64,000 bases of DNA from Bacteroidales bacterium (GCA_021740585.1 JAIOZM010000002.1:31989-95988), one strand, 5' to 3'; counted from the stretch's first letter, positions 45,649 through 55,292 are shown. Numbers and translations are program-made. The notes: generated by a model not told the origin, from the letters alone.

Positions 45649-46178
45649 GATATGCAATGGCAATAGACACTAAAAAATGTGTTGGCTGCTCCGATTGTGT
45701 CGTAGCATGTCAGACCGAAAATAATGTCCCAATCGGATATTGCCGCGATTGGATTGTTGAAGTAAACGATGGTACCTATCCGCAACTGGAAATGGAAATC
45801 CGCTCCGAGCGATGCAATCATTGCGACAATTCACCCTGTGTGCGCTGCTGCCCTACCGGTGCCAGTCATATTGTTGAAGGAGGAATCGTACTGGTTACCG
45901 CCAATGAATGCATAGGCTGTGGAGCTTGCATTTCATCCTGCCCTTACGATGCTAGATATCCTCATCCTGACGGGCATGTTGACAAATGTACTTTTTGTTT
46001 TCACCGCGTGGGAAAAGGACAACAACCTGCATGTGTAGAAGTTTGCCCAACAAATTGTATGTATTTTGGAGATCTTGACGATCCAAAAAGCGAGGTTTCA
46101 GAGATTTTAAAAATCCGAAAATATAAAACGCTTATCCCTCAAGCCGGGACAGAGCCCCAGGTTTATTATCTCATTTAA
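45645..46178 (+). CDS. psrB: four-cluster 4Fe-4S electron-transfer subunit (PsrB-like)
   Basis: A 177-residue ferredoxin-type subunit with sixteen cysteines arranged for four cubane clusters: KCVGCSDCVVACQTE, RCNHCDNSPCVRCCPTG, ECIGCGACISSCPYD, and KCTFCFHRV with ACVEVCPTNC. It carries electrons between the NrfD quinone site and the molybdopterin subunit. It has no export signal, as usual, since it is carried across with the Tat substrate. It overlaps the previous gene (ATGA) and is 17 bp from the next. Confidence 0.95.
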   Translation: MRYAMAIDTKKCVGCSDCVVACQTENNVPIGYCRDWIVEVNDGTYPQLEMEIRSERCNHCDNSPCVRCCPTGASHIVEGGIVLVTANECIGCGACISSCPYDARYPHPDGHVDKCTFCFHRVGKGQQPACVEVCPTNCMYFGDLDDPKSEVSEILKIRKYKTLIPQAGTEPQVYYLI

Positions 46179-46195
46179 ATTGAAAAAATAAAACT

Positions 46196-47137
46196 ATGAG
46201 AGAAGAAATTATTACAAGCGGCAGGATGAATGACAAAATTGATCCTTTCCTTAATATCTGGCACTGGGAGATCCCACTATATCTGTTTTTGGGAGGACTT
46301 GCGGCCGGTATTTTATTTTTTGCTGCCTTCTACAGCATTCGCGGAAAAGAAAAGGAGTTTCCATCCGCCATTGAGAAAGCTCCTTTAATTGTTCCGGCCT
46401 TATTAATTATTGGGTTAATCTCATTATTTTTAGACTTAAATCACAAACTCTATTTCTGGAGATTATACACAACTATTCGTTTAGAGTCACCAATGTCGTG
46501 GGGAGCCTGGGTGTTGATGATAATAACTCCTTTATCTTTTATCTGGGCTGCTATTCATTTAAAGAAAGTCTACCCTAACTTTAAATGGCCATTTCCCTGG
46601 CTTGATATAGTAGAGGAATTCTTTATAAAGTACAAAAAAGTGTTAGCCTGGAGTATGTTGGTATCGGCCCTTATTCTTGGTATGTACACCGGAATTCTCC
46701 TTTCTGCATTTAATGCACGTCCTCTGTGGAATACCTCTATATTGGGACCACTGTTTCTCGTATCCGGATTATCGACCGGTGCCGCCACCAATATACTGTT
46801 TGCTAAAACTCACCTGGAAAAGAAAACATTCTCTACCATTGACCTGGCTCTGATTGGAATAGAACTTTTTCTGATTGTTCACCTTTTCATGGGTCTTCTG
46901 GCAAGCACTCAGGTACAAATTGAGGCTGCAAACCTTTTTCTGGGCGGACCATATACAGCGGTATTCTGGGTATTGGTAGTGCTAATTGGAATGATAATAC
47001 CCGCTGTTATAGAAATACTTGAACTCTGGAAGTTTAAAATTCCTCTGTTAATACCTGCAATAATGGTATTATTTGGTGGGGTGTTGCTTAGATTTATTAT
47101 TACTTTTGCCGGCCAAACCAGCAGATGGCTATATTGA
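46196..47137 (+). CDS. nrfD: NrfD/PsrC-type quinone-interacting membrane anchor
   Basis: A 313-residue polytopic protein with about eight helices, starting with the NrfD signature HWEIPLYLFLGGLAAGILFF. It anchors the complex and exchanges electrons with menaquinone. It ends 22 bp before a YeeE-type gene. The direction of electron flow, reduction or oxidation of the sulfur compound, cannot be told from the sequence. Confidence 0.92.
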   Translation: MREEIITSGRMNDKIDPFLNIWHWEIPLYLFLGGLAAGILFFAAFYSIRGKEKEFPSAIEKAPLIVPALLIIGLISLFLDLNHKLYFWRLYTTIRLESPMSWGAWVLMIITPLSFIWAAIHLKKVYPNFKWPFPWLDIVEEFFIKYKKVLAWSMLVSALILGMYTGILLSAFNARPLWNTSILGPLFLVSGLSTGAATNILFAKTHLEKKTFSTIDLALIGIELFLIVHLFMGLLASTQVQIEAANLFLGGPYTAVFWVLVVLIGMIIPAVIEILELWKFKIPLLIPAIMVLFGGVLLRFIITFAGQTSRWLY

Positions 47138-47159
47138 CAATTTGTTTAAAATCAGTTAT

Positions 47160-47687
47160 ATGACAACAACTAAATTAAAATCAAAAACCTATATGAATCC
47201 ATACCTGGCAGGAGTTTTGCTGGGTTTAGTTTTACTAACCGCCAACTTTATCTCCGGGAGGGGTCTTGGAGCAAGTGGTGCTGTTAAAAGTGTTATTGTA
47301 ACAGCTGTTGATGCTGTTGCCCCGGGTCATGCAGAAAATGCTCCATTTTATGTTGAATATCTTGAAGCTCATCCAAAACCTATGAAATCATGGTTGGTTT
47401 TTGAAATGCTTGGCGTATTGGTTGGTGGATTCCTCTCCGGTGCCCTCGCAGGAAGATTAAAGTTTAAGGTTGAACATTCTCCAAAAATCACTTCGAGAAG
47501 AAGACTTATTTTTGCTTTAGCAGGAGGTATTCTTTTCGGTTTTGGATCCCAACTGGGACGTGGATGCACAAGCGGATCTGCCCTTAGCGGAATGGCTGTA
47601 TTATCTTTGGGAGGAATAATAACTATGGCTGCCATATTTGGAACTGGCTATGCACTGGCATATTTTGTTCGAAAAAACTGGATTTGA
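47160..47687 (+). CDS. YeeE/YedE half-transporter, first copy
   Basis: A 175-residue membrane protein with about four or five helices and the family motif LGRGCTSGSALSGMAVLSLGG holding a conserved cysteine. YeeE/YedE (TsuA) proteins import thiosulfate through cysteine relay sites. The ORF track begins inside nrfD at 47073; the ATG at 47160 (MTTTKLKSK), after the nrfD stop, is correct. It is half the size of TsuA, and the second half-size copy follows 84 bp later, so the two probably assemble together. A long periplasmic loop (about residues 35-65) is notable. Confidence 0.85.
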   Translation: MTTTKLKSKTYMNPYLAGVLLGLVLLTANFISGRGLGASGAVKSVIVTAVDAVAPGHAENAPFYVEYLEAHPKPMKSWLVFEMLGVLVGGFLSGALAGRLKFKVEHSPKITSRRRLIFALAGGILFGFGSQLGRGCTSGSALSGMAVLSLGGIITMAAIFGTGYALAYFVRKNWI

Positions 47688-47771
47688 GAAATTCATATCC
47701 CGAACATTAGATTTATTACAAAAATAGATGCAGAATTAAAAAGAAACTGATAAAATTTAAAATATACTAAA

Positions 47772-48362
47772 ATGGGTCCTTTAGCAGCAAACGAAATAAT
47801 TTCACAAGATACTAATCTGATCTTTGCCTTTCTTATTGGTATAGGTTTCGGATTTGTTTTAGAAGGTGCCGGCTTTTCATCGAGTCGTAAGCTGGCAGGC
47901 GTGTTTTACGGTTACGACACCGTTGTGCTTAAAGTGTTTTTTACAGCAGGAATTACCGCTATGATAGGCTTATTGTTTTTCAGTCTTTTTGGCTGGATAG
48001 ATCTAAGTTTAATATATATTAATCCCACATTCCTTTATTCAGCCATTGCCGGCGGTGTAATCATGGGGGCCGGATTTATTCTTGGAGGTTTCTGTCCCGG
48101 CACAAGTTTTTGTGCTGCTTCCATTGGTAAAATTGATGCCTTAGTATTTATTGGCGGACTCTTAATCGGAATATTAATCTTTGGCGAAGGATATGCACTC
48201 TGGGAAGGTTTTTATAATGCTAAATTTTTAGGCATACCAAAAATCAGCGAGTCCCTTGGTCTTAAAGATGGTCTGATGGCTCTAATTATCGTGCTGGTTG
48301 CATTCGCCATGTTCTGGGTTGGAGAATGGGCTGAAAAGAAATTTCCAAGAGAAGAATATTAA
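47772..48362 (+). CDS. YeeE/YedE half-transporter, second copy
   Basis: A 196-residue membrane protein with the matching motif GGFCPGTSFCAASIGKIDA and two cysteines. The N-terminal helix GIGFGFVLEGAGFSSSRKLAG is also a family hallmark. It is probably the partner of the preceding half, giving one complete YeeE-like thiosulfate or sulfur-compound channel. The split arrangement is known in several phyla. It lies just before the rhodanese-fold gene. Confidence 0.85.
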   Translation: MGPLAANEIISQDTNLIFAFLIGIGFGFVLEGAGFSSSRKLAGVFYGYDTVVLKVFFTAGITAMIGLLFFSLFGWIDLSLIYINPTFLYSAIAGGVIMGAGFILGGFCPGTSFCAASIGKIDALVFIGGLLIGILIFGEGYALWEGFYNAKFLGIPKISESLGLKDGLMALIIVLVAFAMFWVGEWAEKKFPREEY

Positions 48363-48390
48363 AATATTATTTAAGCTTACTATTATTTTT

Positions 48391-48398
48391 TAATTTTG
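48391..48398 (+). promoter_or_regulatory. -7 promoter box for the rhodanese-fold gene
   Basis: TAATTTTG matches TAnnTTTG and gives a leader of about 35 nt before the ATG at 48439. It makes the upstream TTG start at 48403 in the track very unlikely, since transcription would begin about there. Confidence 0.5.
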
Positions 48399-48438
48399 AG
48401 CATTGCATTTTTATGCAGGTTCACAAAAAATAAAAATT

Positions 48439-49056
48439 ATGAATTCAAGAATTTTACTGGCTGGTTTCCTTATCCCGATGGCAATGATTATCGCAGCCGT
48501 GCCATCGAATAAAACAAAACAATATAAACTCACGGCTAACCAACTCCTTCAGGAAGCTGTAAGCTACGAGCCTTATATTCATCCTGATAATGTAGCTGAT
48601 ATGCTGGTTCAACAGGATCCTTCACTTCAATTGATCGATGTGCGCACACCGGATGAATTTGATAAATTCAGTTTGCCGGGAGCCATAAACATCCCACTTT
48701 CCGAACTACTCGCCGACCAATATGTAGACCTGCTTGATCAGGGGGTTAAGATGAATGTTTTTTATTCTAATGGCACCTTGAAATCGAATGAAGCTTGGAT
48801 GATTACAAGGCAATTAGGTTATTCTAATAATTATGTCCTTCAGGGTGGATTAAATTACTGGGCAGAAACCATAATTAATCCTGTTCCCCCAGCTTCAACA
48901 AGTCCTGATGAAGAAATTGCCAAATACAATTTCCGCAAAGGTGCTTCAATGGCTTTGGGTGGTGATGTAGATACAAAATCGGCTGAAACTGCTGTACCTG
49001 CTGTACCAGTAATCACAGCCAAGCAAGCTAAAAAAAGAGTTGCTGGTGGTTGCTAG
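48439..49056 (+). CDS. exported rhodanese-fold protein with Ser in place of catalytic Cys and a C-terminal Cys
   Basis: A 205-residue protein with an N-terminal membrane anchor or signal (RILLAGFLIPMAMIIAAV), so it is periplasmic. The rhodanese domain runs about residues 45-155: LIDVRTPDEFDKFSLPGAINIP, NVFYSNGTLKS, YVLQGGLNYW. The active-site loop has Ser110 where the persulfide-forming Cys should be, so standard sulfurtransferase activity is not expected. A low-complexity Ala/Pro/Val/Lys tail ends VAGGC with the only cysteine in the protein as its last residue. It is last in the sulfur cluster, with its own likely promoter. A sulfur-carrier or docking role is speculation. Confidence 0.8.
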   Translation: MNSRILLAGFLIPMAMIIAAVPSNKTKQYKLTANQLLQEAVSYEPYIHPDNVADMLVQQDPSLQLIDVRTPDEFDKFSLPGAINIPLSELLADQYVDLLDQGVKMNVFYSNGTLKSNEAWMITRQLGYSNNYVLQGGLNYWAETIINPVPPASTSPDEEIAKYNFRKGASMALGGDVDTKSAETAVPAVPVITAKQAKKRVAGGC

Positions 49057-49087
49057 GTATTAAAATAAAATTAAGGCTTGTAAAAAG

Positions 49088-49297
49088 CTAAACATCCTCA
49101 AAATCAACATAGTCGCCTTCGGCTTTGTTGATTTTTTGTTTATTTGAATTTGTATCTTTTATAGTAATACTTCCCTCTTTCTCCTTATTTTGATTCTGAT
49201 ACCCTGTATTTGAATTAGCAGGAGGGGAAAAAAGCCTGGTTAAAAACCTTACAATAACGTATACCAGTAATATTATTAAAAGTAATCTGAAAAACAT
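49088..49297 (-). CDS. DUF4834-type small membrane protein
   Basis: A 69-residue protein: one N-terminal membrane helix (RLLLIILLVYVIVRFL), a Asn/Gln/Lys-rich middle and the conserved end GDYVDFEDV. This pattern is the Bacteroidota-specific DUF4834 family of unknown function. It is convergent with the rhodanese-fold gene (31-bp spacing) and lies 60 bp downstream of the DUF5723 gene. Confidence 0.78.
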   Translation of the reverse strand: MFFRLLLIILLVYVIVRFLTRLFSPPANSNTGYQNQNKEKEGSITIKDTNSNKQKINKAEGDYVDFEDV

Positions 49298-49357
49298 AGG
49301 TAATTATTTCAGGCAAAAATACAAAAAGAGAATTAATCTATAAAGAAATTAATAATC

Positions 49358-50830
49358 CTAATCGACTAAAGGCATATCATAAACCCTGTCTTTTTTATTC
49401 TCGCTTCTCTTATTTGGATTTCCCATCATAAGATTTACTCCTACCTTAAGGTTTAGCATTCGTGCCTCCGGAGGCCAAAAGTATATAGACGGACCTGTAT
49501 CTGTAAGAATATAAATATTAAGGGGTAAGAGCTTCAGAGCTACTCCTAAACCCAGATTTTTATACGTTCCGTCGATAATTGAAAAGGAGAAACTTGTACT
49601 TAACAATCGAATAGGATAAATATTTGTTGAAAAAGTAAATTGCTGACGTATATCACCCCCAAAGAAATCTGTCCTCGATAAAGCACCAAAGCTAACAAAT
49701 CGTGCAGGATATAATGCAGCACCAACAAACAACTTAGTGGGAAGTGCTGTTCTGTAGGTCGCATCAGTTGCTGTAAAATTATCGAAAGTATTAATCAGAC
49801 TATCCTGAAAGTCATCAAAGAAATTTTCATTGGCAATATCTACCGGCACGCCTTCGAAGGAATAGCTGGAGGTGTTAATTATATTAATCATCCCATCTTT
49901 CCATTTAATCCCGCCAAAATCTACAAGACTGGCATTTACCTGCAACCAATCAAAAACTCTGTAATCGGCCCCAATATCTATACCAAATCCCATATTCTTT
50001 GTATTAAGCACCATACCTGTAATTTCTTGTACGTCTGGCGTTTGAATGTCCATATTTTCGAAATTCTCTGTTATTGTTGCAATAGGAACTGCTGTTGCGT
50101 AGGCTACATAGTCGGAAAGATATGGCCCTGATGTCTGAACGTTAATATTATTCTCAACAAGGATAGTTTCTGTGCTGGTTTCAAGATGTATATTCAGATC
50201 ATTAGTATTAACATTTGCCTGTCCAAATAAGAGTTTTCCTCTAACACCTATTGTTAATTTGTCACCGATCTTTTGTGAAACGCCTAATGACATTTCATTG
50301 TACAGAGACATATCCATATCAAGGCCCATATTAAATATTTCCCCGTCTGCAGGTCCAATAATCGGTAATCGGAAAAAGTCCCTGGAATAGTCGAAGCCCA
50401 GATTCAGCCTTTCTCTGACATCTATTGTAATGAATGTTTTATCAGACCGGAATCCCATAGAAAAAAGGCTGGTTGAGACTTCTGTGTTTAATGAATTCAT
50501 ATCGTCCAATCGATTCAGGAATTCTTCACCTCCAATGGCCGCTGCTGAGGTTGGATGCAGAAAGTTAACTAAAGAATCGAGATCTGGGTCATATTGAAAT
50601 ATATCCTCCAATCCGAATTCGGTTTCAACTTGCAATTTCAAAGGAGAGACCCCGGGAATACCAAAGAAGAAATTACAATCGGGTTGAATGGCAGGATTTA
50701 TCTGATATACCTGTGGAATACCTCTCATATAATACATGGTATTTACATCCTGGGAATACATATTTACTGATATCGCAAATAGAGATAGCAGTAAAATTAT
50801 ACTTCTGAGTCTTTTGATAAGTAATTGCAT
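49358..50830 (-). CDS. DUF5723-type outer-membrane beta-barrel protein
   Basis: A 490-residue protein with a signal peptide (SVNMYSQ) and an outer-membrane barrel pattern. It opens with YYMRGIPQVYQINPAIQPDCNFFFGIPG, typical of DUF5723, and strands such as LGVSQKIGDKLTIGVRGKLLFG resemble PorV/PorP-like barrels. Function is unknown. It is the last of three minus-strand genes with 11-bp and 19-bp spacing, so it probably acts with the lipoprotein and the propeller protein upstream. Confidence 0.82.
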   Translation of the reverse strand: MQLLIKRLRSIILLLSLFAISVNMYSQDVNTMYYMRGIPQVYQINPAIQPDCNFFFGIPGVSPLKLQVETEFGLEDIFQYDPDLDSLVNFLHPTSAAAIGGEEFLNRLDDMNSLNTEVSTSLFSMGFRSDKTFITIDVRERLNLGFDYSRDFFRLPIIGPADGEIFNMGLDMDMSLYNEMSLGVSQKIGDKLTIGVRGKLLFGQANVNTNDLNIHLETSTETILVENNINVQTSGPYLSDYVAYATAVPIATITENFENMDIQTPDVQEITGMVLNTKNMGFGIDIGADYRVFDWLQVNASLVDFGGIKWKDGMINIINTSSYSFEGVPVDIANENFFDDFQDSLINTFDNFTATDATYRTALPTKLFVGAALYPARFVSFGALSRTDFFGGDIRQQFTFSTNIYPIRLLSTSFSFSIIDGTYKNLGLGVALKLLPLNIYILTDTGPSIYFWPPEARMLNLKVGVNLMMGNPNKRSENKKDRVYDMPLVD

Positions 50831-50841
50831 AATGTATAATA

Positions 50842-52506
50842 TTAAAGGTCTCTGGAATTTATAATAAAGGTCGACTCCATTTTTACTTTGAAGTAAATGT
50901 TGTAATAATCGAAGAATTTCACAAAATCTCCATTTTCAACACCGGTTGTGTTGAGAGAGGCACGCACAAACAAATATTTTGTGGTTTTAATTTTCTCAAG
51001 TCTATCTGTGTCAAAGATTACTTTTTTGGTATACTCAACCGGCTCCGCTACCTTGCCATCACCATCCAGAGTTGGCGAAAGAAGAAATGCATCATCAACA
51101 AACATTGAATCCAGCATGTTGAAAAGCTCATCCTTGAAAAATAATTGCATTCCTACTTCCAGTGGTAAGCCGTTTCTTACATCCAATTCTAAAGCGAAGG
51201 TTTCTATAAAATCTACATTCGTTCCTATCTGATCTTCAAAATCAAAATCGATGGTGTCTTCTAAGGCAAATTCATCTGCTTTTAAATGAATTGGCAGAAC
51301 AATCTCTACCCCTACTTCCATAATGCTTGAGTCTGTAATAAAATTATAGGAATCGCCTGGCCCCAATGGATTTGAAACTGCTGAAACCGTATAATAAAAT
51401 TTCCTGGGTAAGGTTTCAATTGCCTCTGCAATATTAGTATTTGTTCTGTCAATCGATATGGGCGTCTCAACCGAAGTCCCTATTGAATCAAGTACCGGGG
51501 CATTAATACTAACAGGATTCCCGGACGTAAACACTATTGGGGTTGTAACATCATTTATTGAAGAATAGGTACTAACGTCTTTAAGTTCCACCTGAACCGG
51601 AACTCCGTAAGAATTATCGACCGTTAATACTAATTGAGGATCATAAAAAGATATCAGCCCGTCAATTTCTGTATTGTCAAATAATTCAATGGTAATATCT
51701 CCATCCTCAATCATTAGATCATACATACCAAAATATCCAAAAGCAGAGTTGTATTCAATATTAATAAAACTCATTGTGATGGAACAATAATCGGTAGCTC
51801 CGACAGGATTCCCCGATTTAATTAAAAACAAATCCGTTTCCAAAGGCAAAAATGTTTTTCCGGGTACCGAATTCTCGAAATAAATAACACAATTGCTTAG
51901 GTTAATAATATAGGTAGTATCAAAGTCCCCATTTGCTGAGCTAATTTGGATTAGGTCTGAAAAAGATTCTCCATCTTCCAGAAATACACTATCGGAAGAC
52001 ATCTCAAGAAGACCTTTATGTTTAAAAGTAGATATTACCTTTATTTCCAAATCCATCGATTTGATACGAGCACTATCCAATCTTTCCTCATTATCAAATT
52101 TAAAATCCCCTTGTATTCTTTTTTCAAAAAGAACTGTGTCTTCTAATGGATCCATCCAATTAGGCTCATTTATAATGTCTGCCTCAATATAAATTTCAGA
52201 GAAGTCCTGATCCGGAACATCAAAAACGTCCTTTGCGGAATAAGAAAACAGACTTTGCCCATAGGAAATATACAGTAAGCTATCGTTGTCGTATTGCTTC
52301 ACATAACCAGTGCTGTCAAACTCTGTTAAGATATCTTTAAGAGATAACTCCCCATAAGCAATAGGCGTGGCCACGCTGGGGGTTAGAACAAACTCCTCTG
52401 AAATTTTATTAAAATCCCAACCATCATCGAGGCATGAATTCAGACCTGCCAGAGCTCCGGCCAAAAAAATGCCTGTAAAAATCCTGTGTTTCAGTTTTGC
52501 TTTCAT
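50842..52506 (-). CDS. large beta-rich lipoprotein of unknown function
   Basis: A 554-residue lipoprotein (lipobox GLNSC, Cys25). The mature part is acidic, beta-rich and without recognisable catalytic motifs. Segments such as FVLTPSVATPIAYGELSLKDIL after the lipobox are, from memory, common to Bacteroidota surface lipoproteins found beside DUF5723 genes. It likely sits in the outer membrane with the DUF5723 barrel, given 11-bp spacing. No function is proposed. Confidence 0.78.
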   Translation of the reverse strand: MKAKLKHRIFTGIFLAGALAGLNSCLDDGWDFNKISEEFVLTPSVATPIAYGELSLKDILTEFDSTGYVKQYDNDSLLYISYGQSLFSYSAKDVFDVPDQDFSEIYIEADIINEPNWMDPLEDTVLFEKRIQGDFKFDNEERLDSARIKSMDLEIKVISTFKHKGLLEMSSDSVFLEDGESFSDLIQISSANGDFDTTYIINLSNCVIYFENSVPGKTFLPLETDLFLIKSGNPVGATDYCSITMSFINIEYNSAFGYFGMYDLMIEDGDITIELFDNTEIDGLISFYDPQLVLTVDNSYGVPVQVELKDVSTYSSINDVTTPIVFTSGNPVSINAPVLDSIGTSVETPISIDRTNTNIAEAIETLPRKFYYTVSAVSNPLGPGDSYNFITDSSIMEVGVEIVLPIHLKADEFALEDTIDFDFEDQIGTNVDFIETFALELDVRNGLPLEVGMQLFFKDELFNMLDSMFVDDAFLLSPTLDGDGKVAEPVEYTKKVIFDTDRLEKIKTTKYLFVRASLNTTGVENGDFVKFFDYYNIYFKVKMESTFIINSRDL

Positions 52507-52525
52507 TGTAAAATATATTAATCCA

Positions 52526-55198
52526 TTACTTTACGGAATAATTATACAAAAAGTTGTCTTTATTACTCACTAATAAATTGAATCTGTCCTTCAATCCGGG
52601 AAACGAGGATATGCTGAACAGAGCCGAACCGTTCAAGGGAAACCCATTATAAAGAGTTCCATCACTATTATAGAGATATATTTTACCCGTTTTGGTTGCA
52701 ACAAGGCCAATTTTTTTATCGTTTGTACTAAATTCATAAACAACGGGTTGGGAATTAATGGTTTCGGGTATTGTAGCTGAAAACAGTAAGTCTTTATCCG
52801 AATTATAAACCAATAATTCATTATCATTTGTGAATATAAACTCTTTTTTTCTATCCCCCACAATATTTTCAGCCAAAAAAAAGTGATCTGCCCGGAAATC
52901 ATTATCCATTACTTTTTCTACTTTTTCGTTAAAATAGAAATAAAACACACTTCCTTTTTCATCTGAGGCTATTACTTTTTCTTTTCCTGTACCTGATGTT
53001 TTATCTATAAAAACCTGGTTCCTGTCTGAAAAATGAATCTGCCGTTCAGGCTTAATACGTTTTTTACCTTTTCTATCCAGAAAATAAATCTGGTATGAAT
53101 CTTTAGCAATTATAAAATCTTTGTCTTCTATTTTGGTATGAACAACCGACTTATTAATTATATGGTCTGTAGTGCGGAATTTCCAACCTGAGACAACATT
53201 TCCACTACGATCGTACATAACAATCTGCTTATTACTTAATGGAAGTGAAATTCTCCAATCGCCTGAATTATCATAATCAAAAAGACTATTACCTGCTGTA
53301 GCATCAGCTATGAATTCTATAGGAAATTTCTCCACAGAATTCCCGTTTCTATCAATCAGATATAGTTTTTTAACTGTATTAAAAAGGTATTGTAACTTTC
53401 CGTTATTATAATAATCAACCTGAATAATGTCGCTTATTATTGGGCCATCAGATTTTATTTTCCATAAAATATCTCCTGAATTTCCAATTAGATAAACATT
53501 TCTATCTTCATCCTGAATAAATATTTCTTTATCCTTATTATTATAATTTCTTACTATAGCCGGTTTAAAAACGGATATTGTATCGAGTTTTCTTTTCCAA
53601 ACTGTATTTACGGTTTCACTCCGAACTCCGGTATAATTTAAAAAAACTCTGAAATAATGCAGACTATCAGATCGGGTACTCTGGAAGCTGAGTGCATTAA
53701 ATTTACTCCAGCTGTCTCTTGTCTCAGTAATGAATTTCAGGGCATCTGGCCTTAAATTCAATGTTAAATAATCCAGATAAGTAGCTGGATTAACATAAGA
53801 AAAAACGTTTGAATTACTGGCAAAATTATCTGACAGATTATTAAATGACCTGTCGTTTGACAAATTGTTCCCGAGTTCATTTTGCTGAATAAGGTATAAA
53901 ATATCATTTTGTGTTTCAGCAAAGATCAAACTGTTATCATAAATAATAAAGGCCCCATATTCAGTATCGGGATTAAAACCGATCATTTCCAAAATAGTGT
54001 TGGAATGGATGGTAGCGAATGGGAATATCTTTTCTCCAATTCTAATTTCCTTAATCTCCGGGGAATATTCTGAGCCCAGAATTTCTTTTGCTTCATTTGT
54101 AAGAAAATCCCACATATTTCCTCCGGAAATCAGACTTACAAAGGCATATTTACTATAATCCTCACCCCTTTTACAAATTAGACTTGCTGAATTAGACTTC
54201 GATAATTTCTCAAATCCGGACACAAATAATTTTTCAGCTTCACTTTTAACTTCTGCATTTAACAAACTTGGTTGTCCCTTCATTTCACTAAAGTAAACAG
54301 GACCTGAGGGAAAAAGGTGGTATAATGATTTTCCCTTCAGTTCAGGCATTTTAAAATGCAGGTAGGTTGATGACTTCGAATTTTCAAAACTTGTAAAGCC
54401 ATTAAGAATTAATTTATCAGGATAAATTTCCAGATCGAGCACTGAAGCTGTGAATAGTTCATTCAGAGGAATCAGTAAATCACTTTCCAAAACTTTCCCG
54501 GTTAATTTTGAGAGCTCGGTATAATTGATATATACGTTTGCAGGAACATCTTTACCTGCTGTTTCAATAATTCTTTTATACGCGGGGCTTTCAAAGGTTT
54601 TTTCTTCTGCTCCGGAGGCTCTGACCGATTCCTTAATCAATTCCAATGAGGAGGAAACAGCAAATGCTCCCTTGAATTCATAAAAAAACAGATCCGGGAA
54701 GATATCCTCCTCAGCATTTTCTATCTGGTAAACCGTTTGATTTTCAAACTTAGATTTTAAAACTTGCCGTCCTTTGCCAATTACCTTCACCAGCACATCT
54801 GTGGCTTTTATTCCATGACAGCCAAAGCTTGCCAGAAATTCATACCTATCGCTAATTTTATGAACCGAAATAAAAGCATCATTTGTAAAAAGGACTTCCA
54901 GTTCTTTATTCATATTCCTGAGGCTATCGAAATCTATCAGAAATTTATCAAACTTGTGAAAATTAGTATATTTCTCGTTTAGCTTAAATTCCTTCCAAAT
55001 TTCATTCCTTTCCGTTATACTTTCCTCAATCTTAAGGAGATTATCCGTTTTAAGGCAAAGTATAAAACTCTCAGGAATGAAGTCGCCCGGATTATTATCT
55101 GTAAAGCTCTCTGTTCTCAACCACAAAATTCCAAGGACTGCTGCCACCAGAATCAAAGAAATACTTAATATTAATATGATTCGTCTTATTGAGTTCAT
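52526..55198 (-). CDS. membrane-anchored protein with C-terminal PQQ-like beta-propeller
   Basis: An 890-residue protein. Residues about 7-28 form one membrane helix. About 35-500 is an unrecognised region resembling DUF3352-type secreted domains. From about 530 on there are repeated blade-like units (NVYLIGNSGDILWKIKSD, KLYLIDRNGNSVEKFPI, KIYLYNSDGTLYNGFPL), indicating a PQQ-like propeller. It probably lies in the periplasm attached to the inner membrane and may act as an assembly or binding scaffold. It is first in the three-gene unit and divergent from the TonB receptor. Confidence 0.75.
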   Translation of the reverse strand: MNSIRRIILILSISLILVAAVLGILWLRTESFTDNNPGDFIPESFILCLKTDNLLKIEESITERNEIWKEFKLNEKYTNFHKFDKFLIDFDSLRNMNKELEVLFTNDAFISVHKISDRYEFLASFGCHGIKATDVLVKVIGKGRQVLKSKFENQTVYQIENAEEDIFPDLFFYEFKGAFAVSSSLELIKESVRASGAEEKTFESPAYKRIIETAGKDVPANVYINYTELSKLTGKVLESDLLIPLNELFTASVLDLEIYPDKLILNGFTSFENSKSSTYLHFKMPELKGKSLYHLFPSGPVYFSEMKGQPSLLNAEVKSEAEKLFVSGFEKLSKSNSASLICKRGEDYSKYAFVSLISGGNMWDFLTNEAKEILGSEYSPEIKEIRIGEKIFPFATIHSNTILEMIGFNPDTEYGAFIIYDNSLIFAETQNDILYLIQQNELGNNLSNDRSFNNLSDNFASNSNVFSYVNPATYLDYLTLNLRPDALKFITETRDSWSKFNALSFQSTRSDSLHYFRVFLNYTGVRSETVNTVWKRKLDTISVFKPAIVRNYNNKDKEIFIQDEDRNVYLIGNSGDILWKIKSDGPIISDIIQVDYYNNGKLQYLFNTVKKLYLIDRNGNSVEKFPIEFIADATAGNSLFDYDNSGDWRISLPLSNKQIVMYDRSGNVVSGWKFRTTDHIINKSVVHTKIEDKDFIIAKDSYQIYFLDRKGKKRIKPERQIHFSDRNQVFIDKTSGTGKEKVIASDEKGSVFYFYFNEKVEKVMDNDFRADHFFLAENIVGDRKKEFIFTNDNELLVYNSDKDLLFSATIPETINSQPVVYEFSTNDKKIGLVATKTGKIYLYNSDGTLYNGFPLNGSALFSISSFPGLKDRFNLLVSNKDNFLYNYSVK

Positions 55199-55292
55199 TA
55201 ATTGGTACTTAAAACAATTGGTTTTATTAAACTTATTTATTTTTTGCGATTTGGAATAATTTTTGATGTTATTCGCATCTAACTAACATCCT

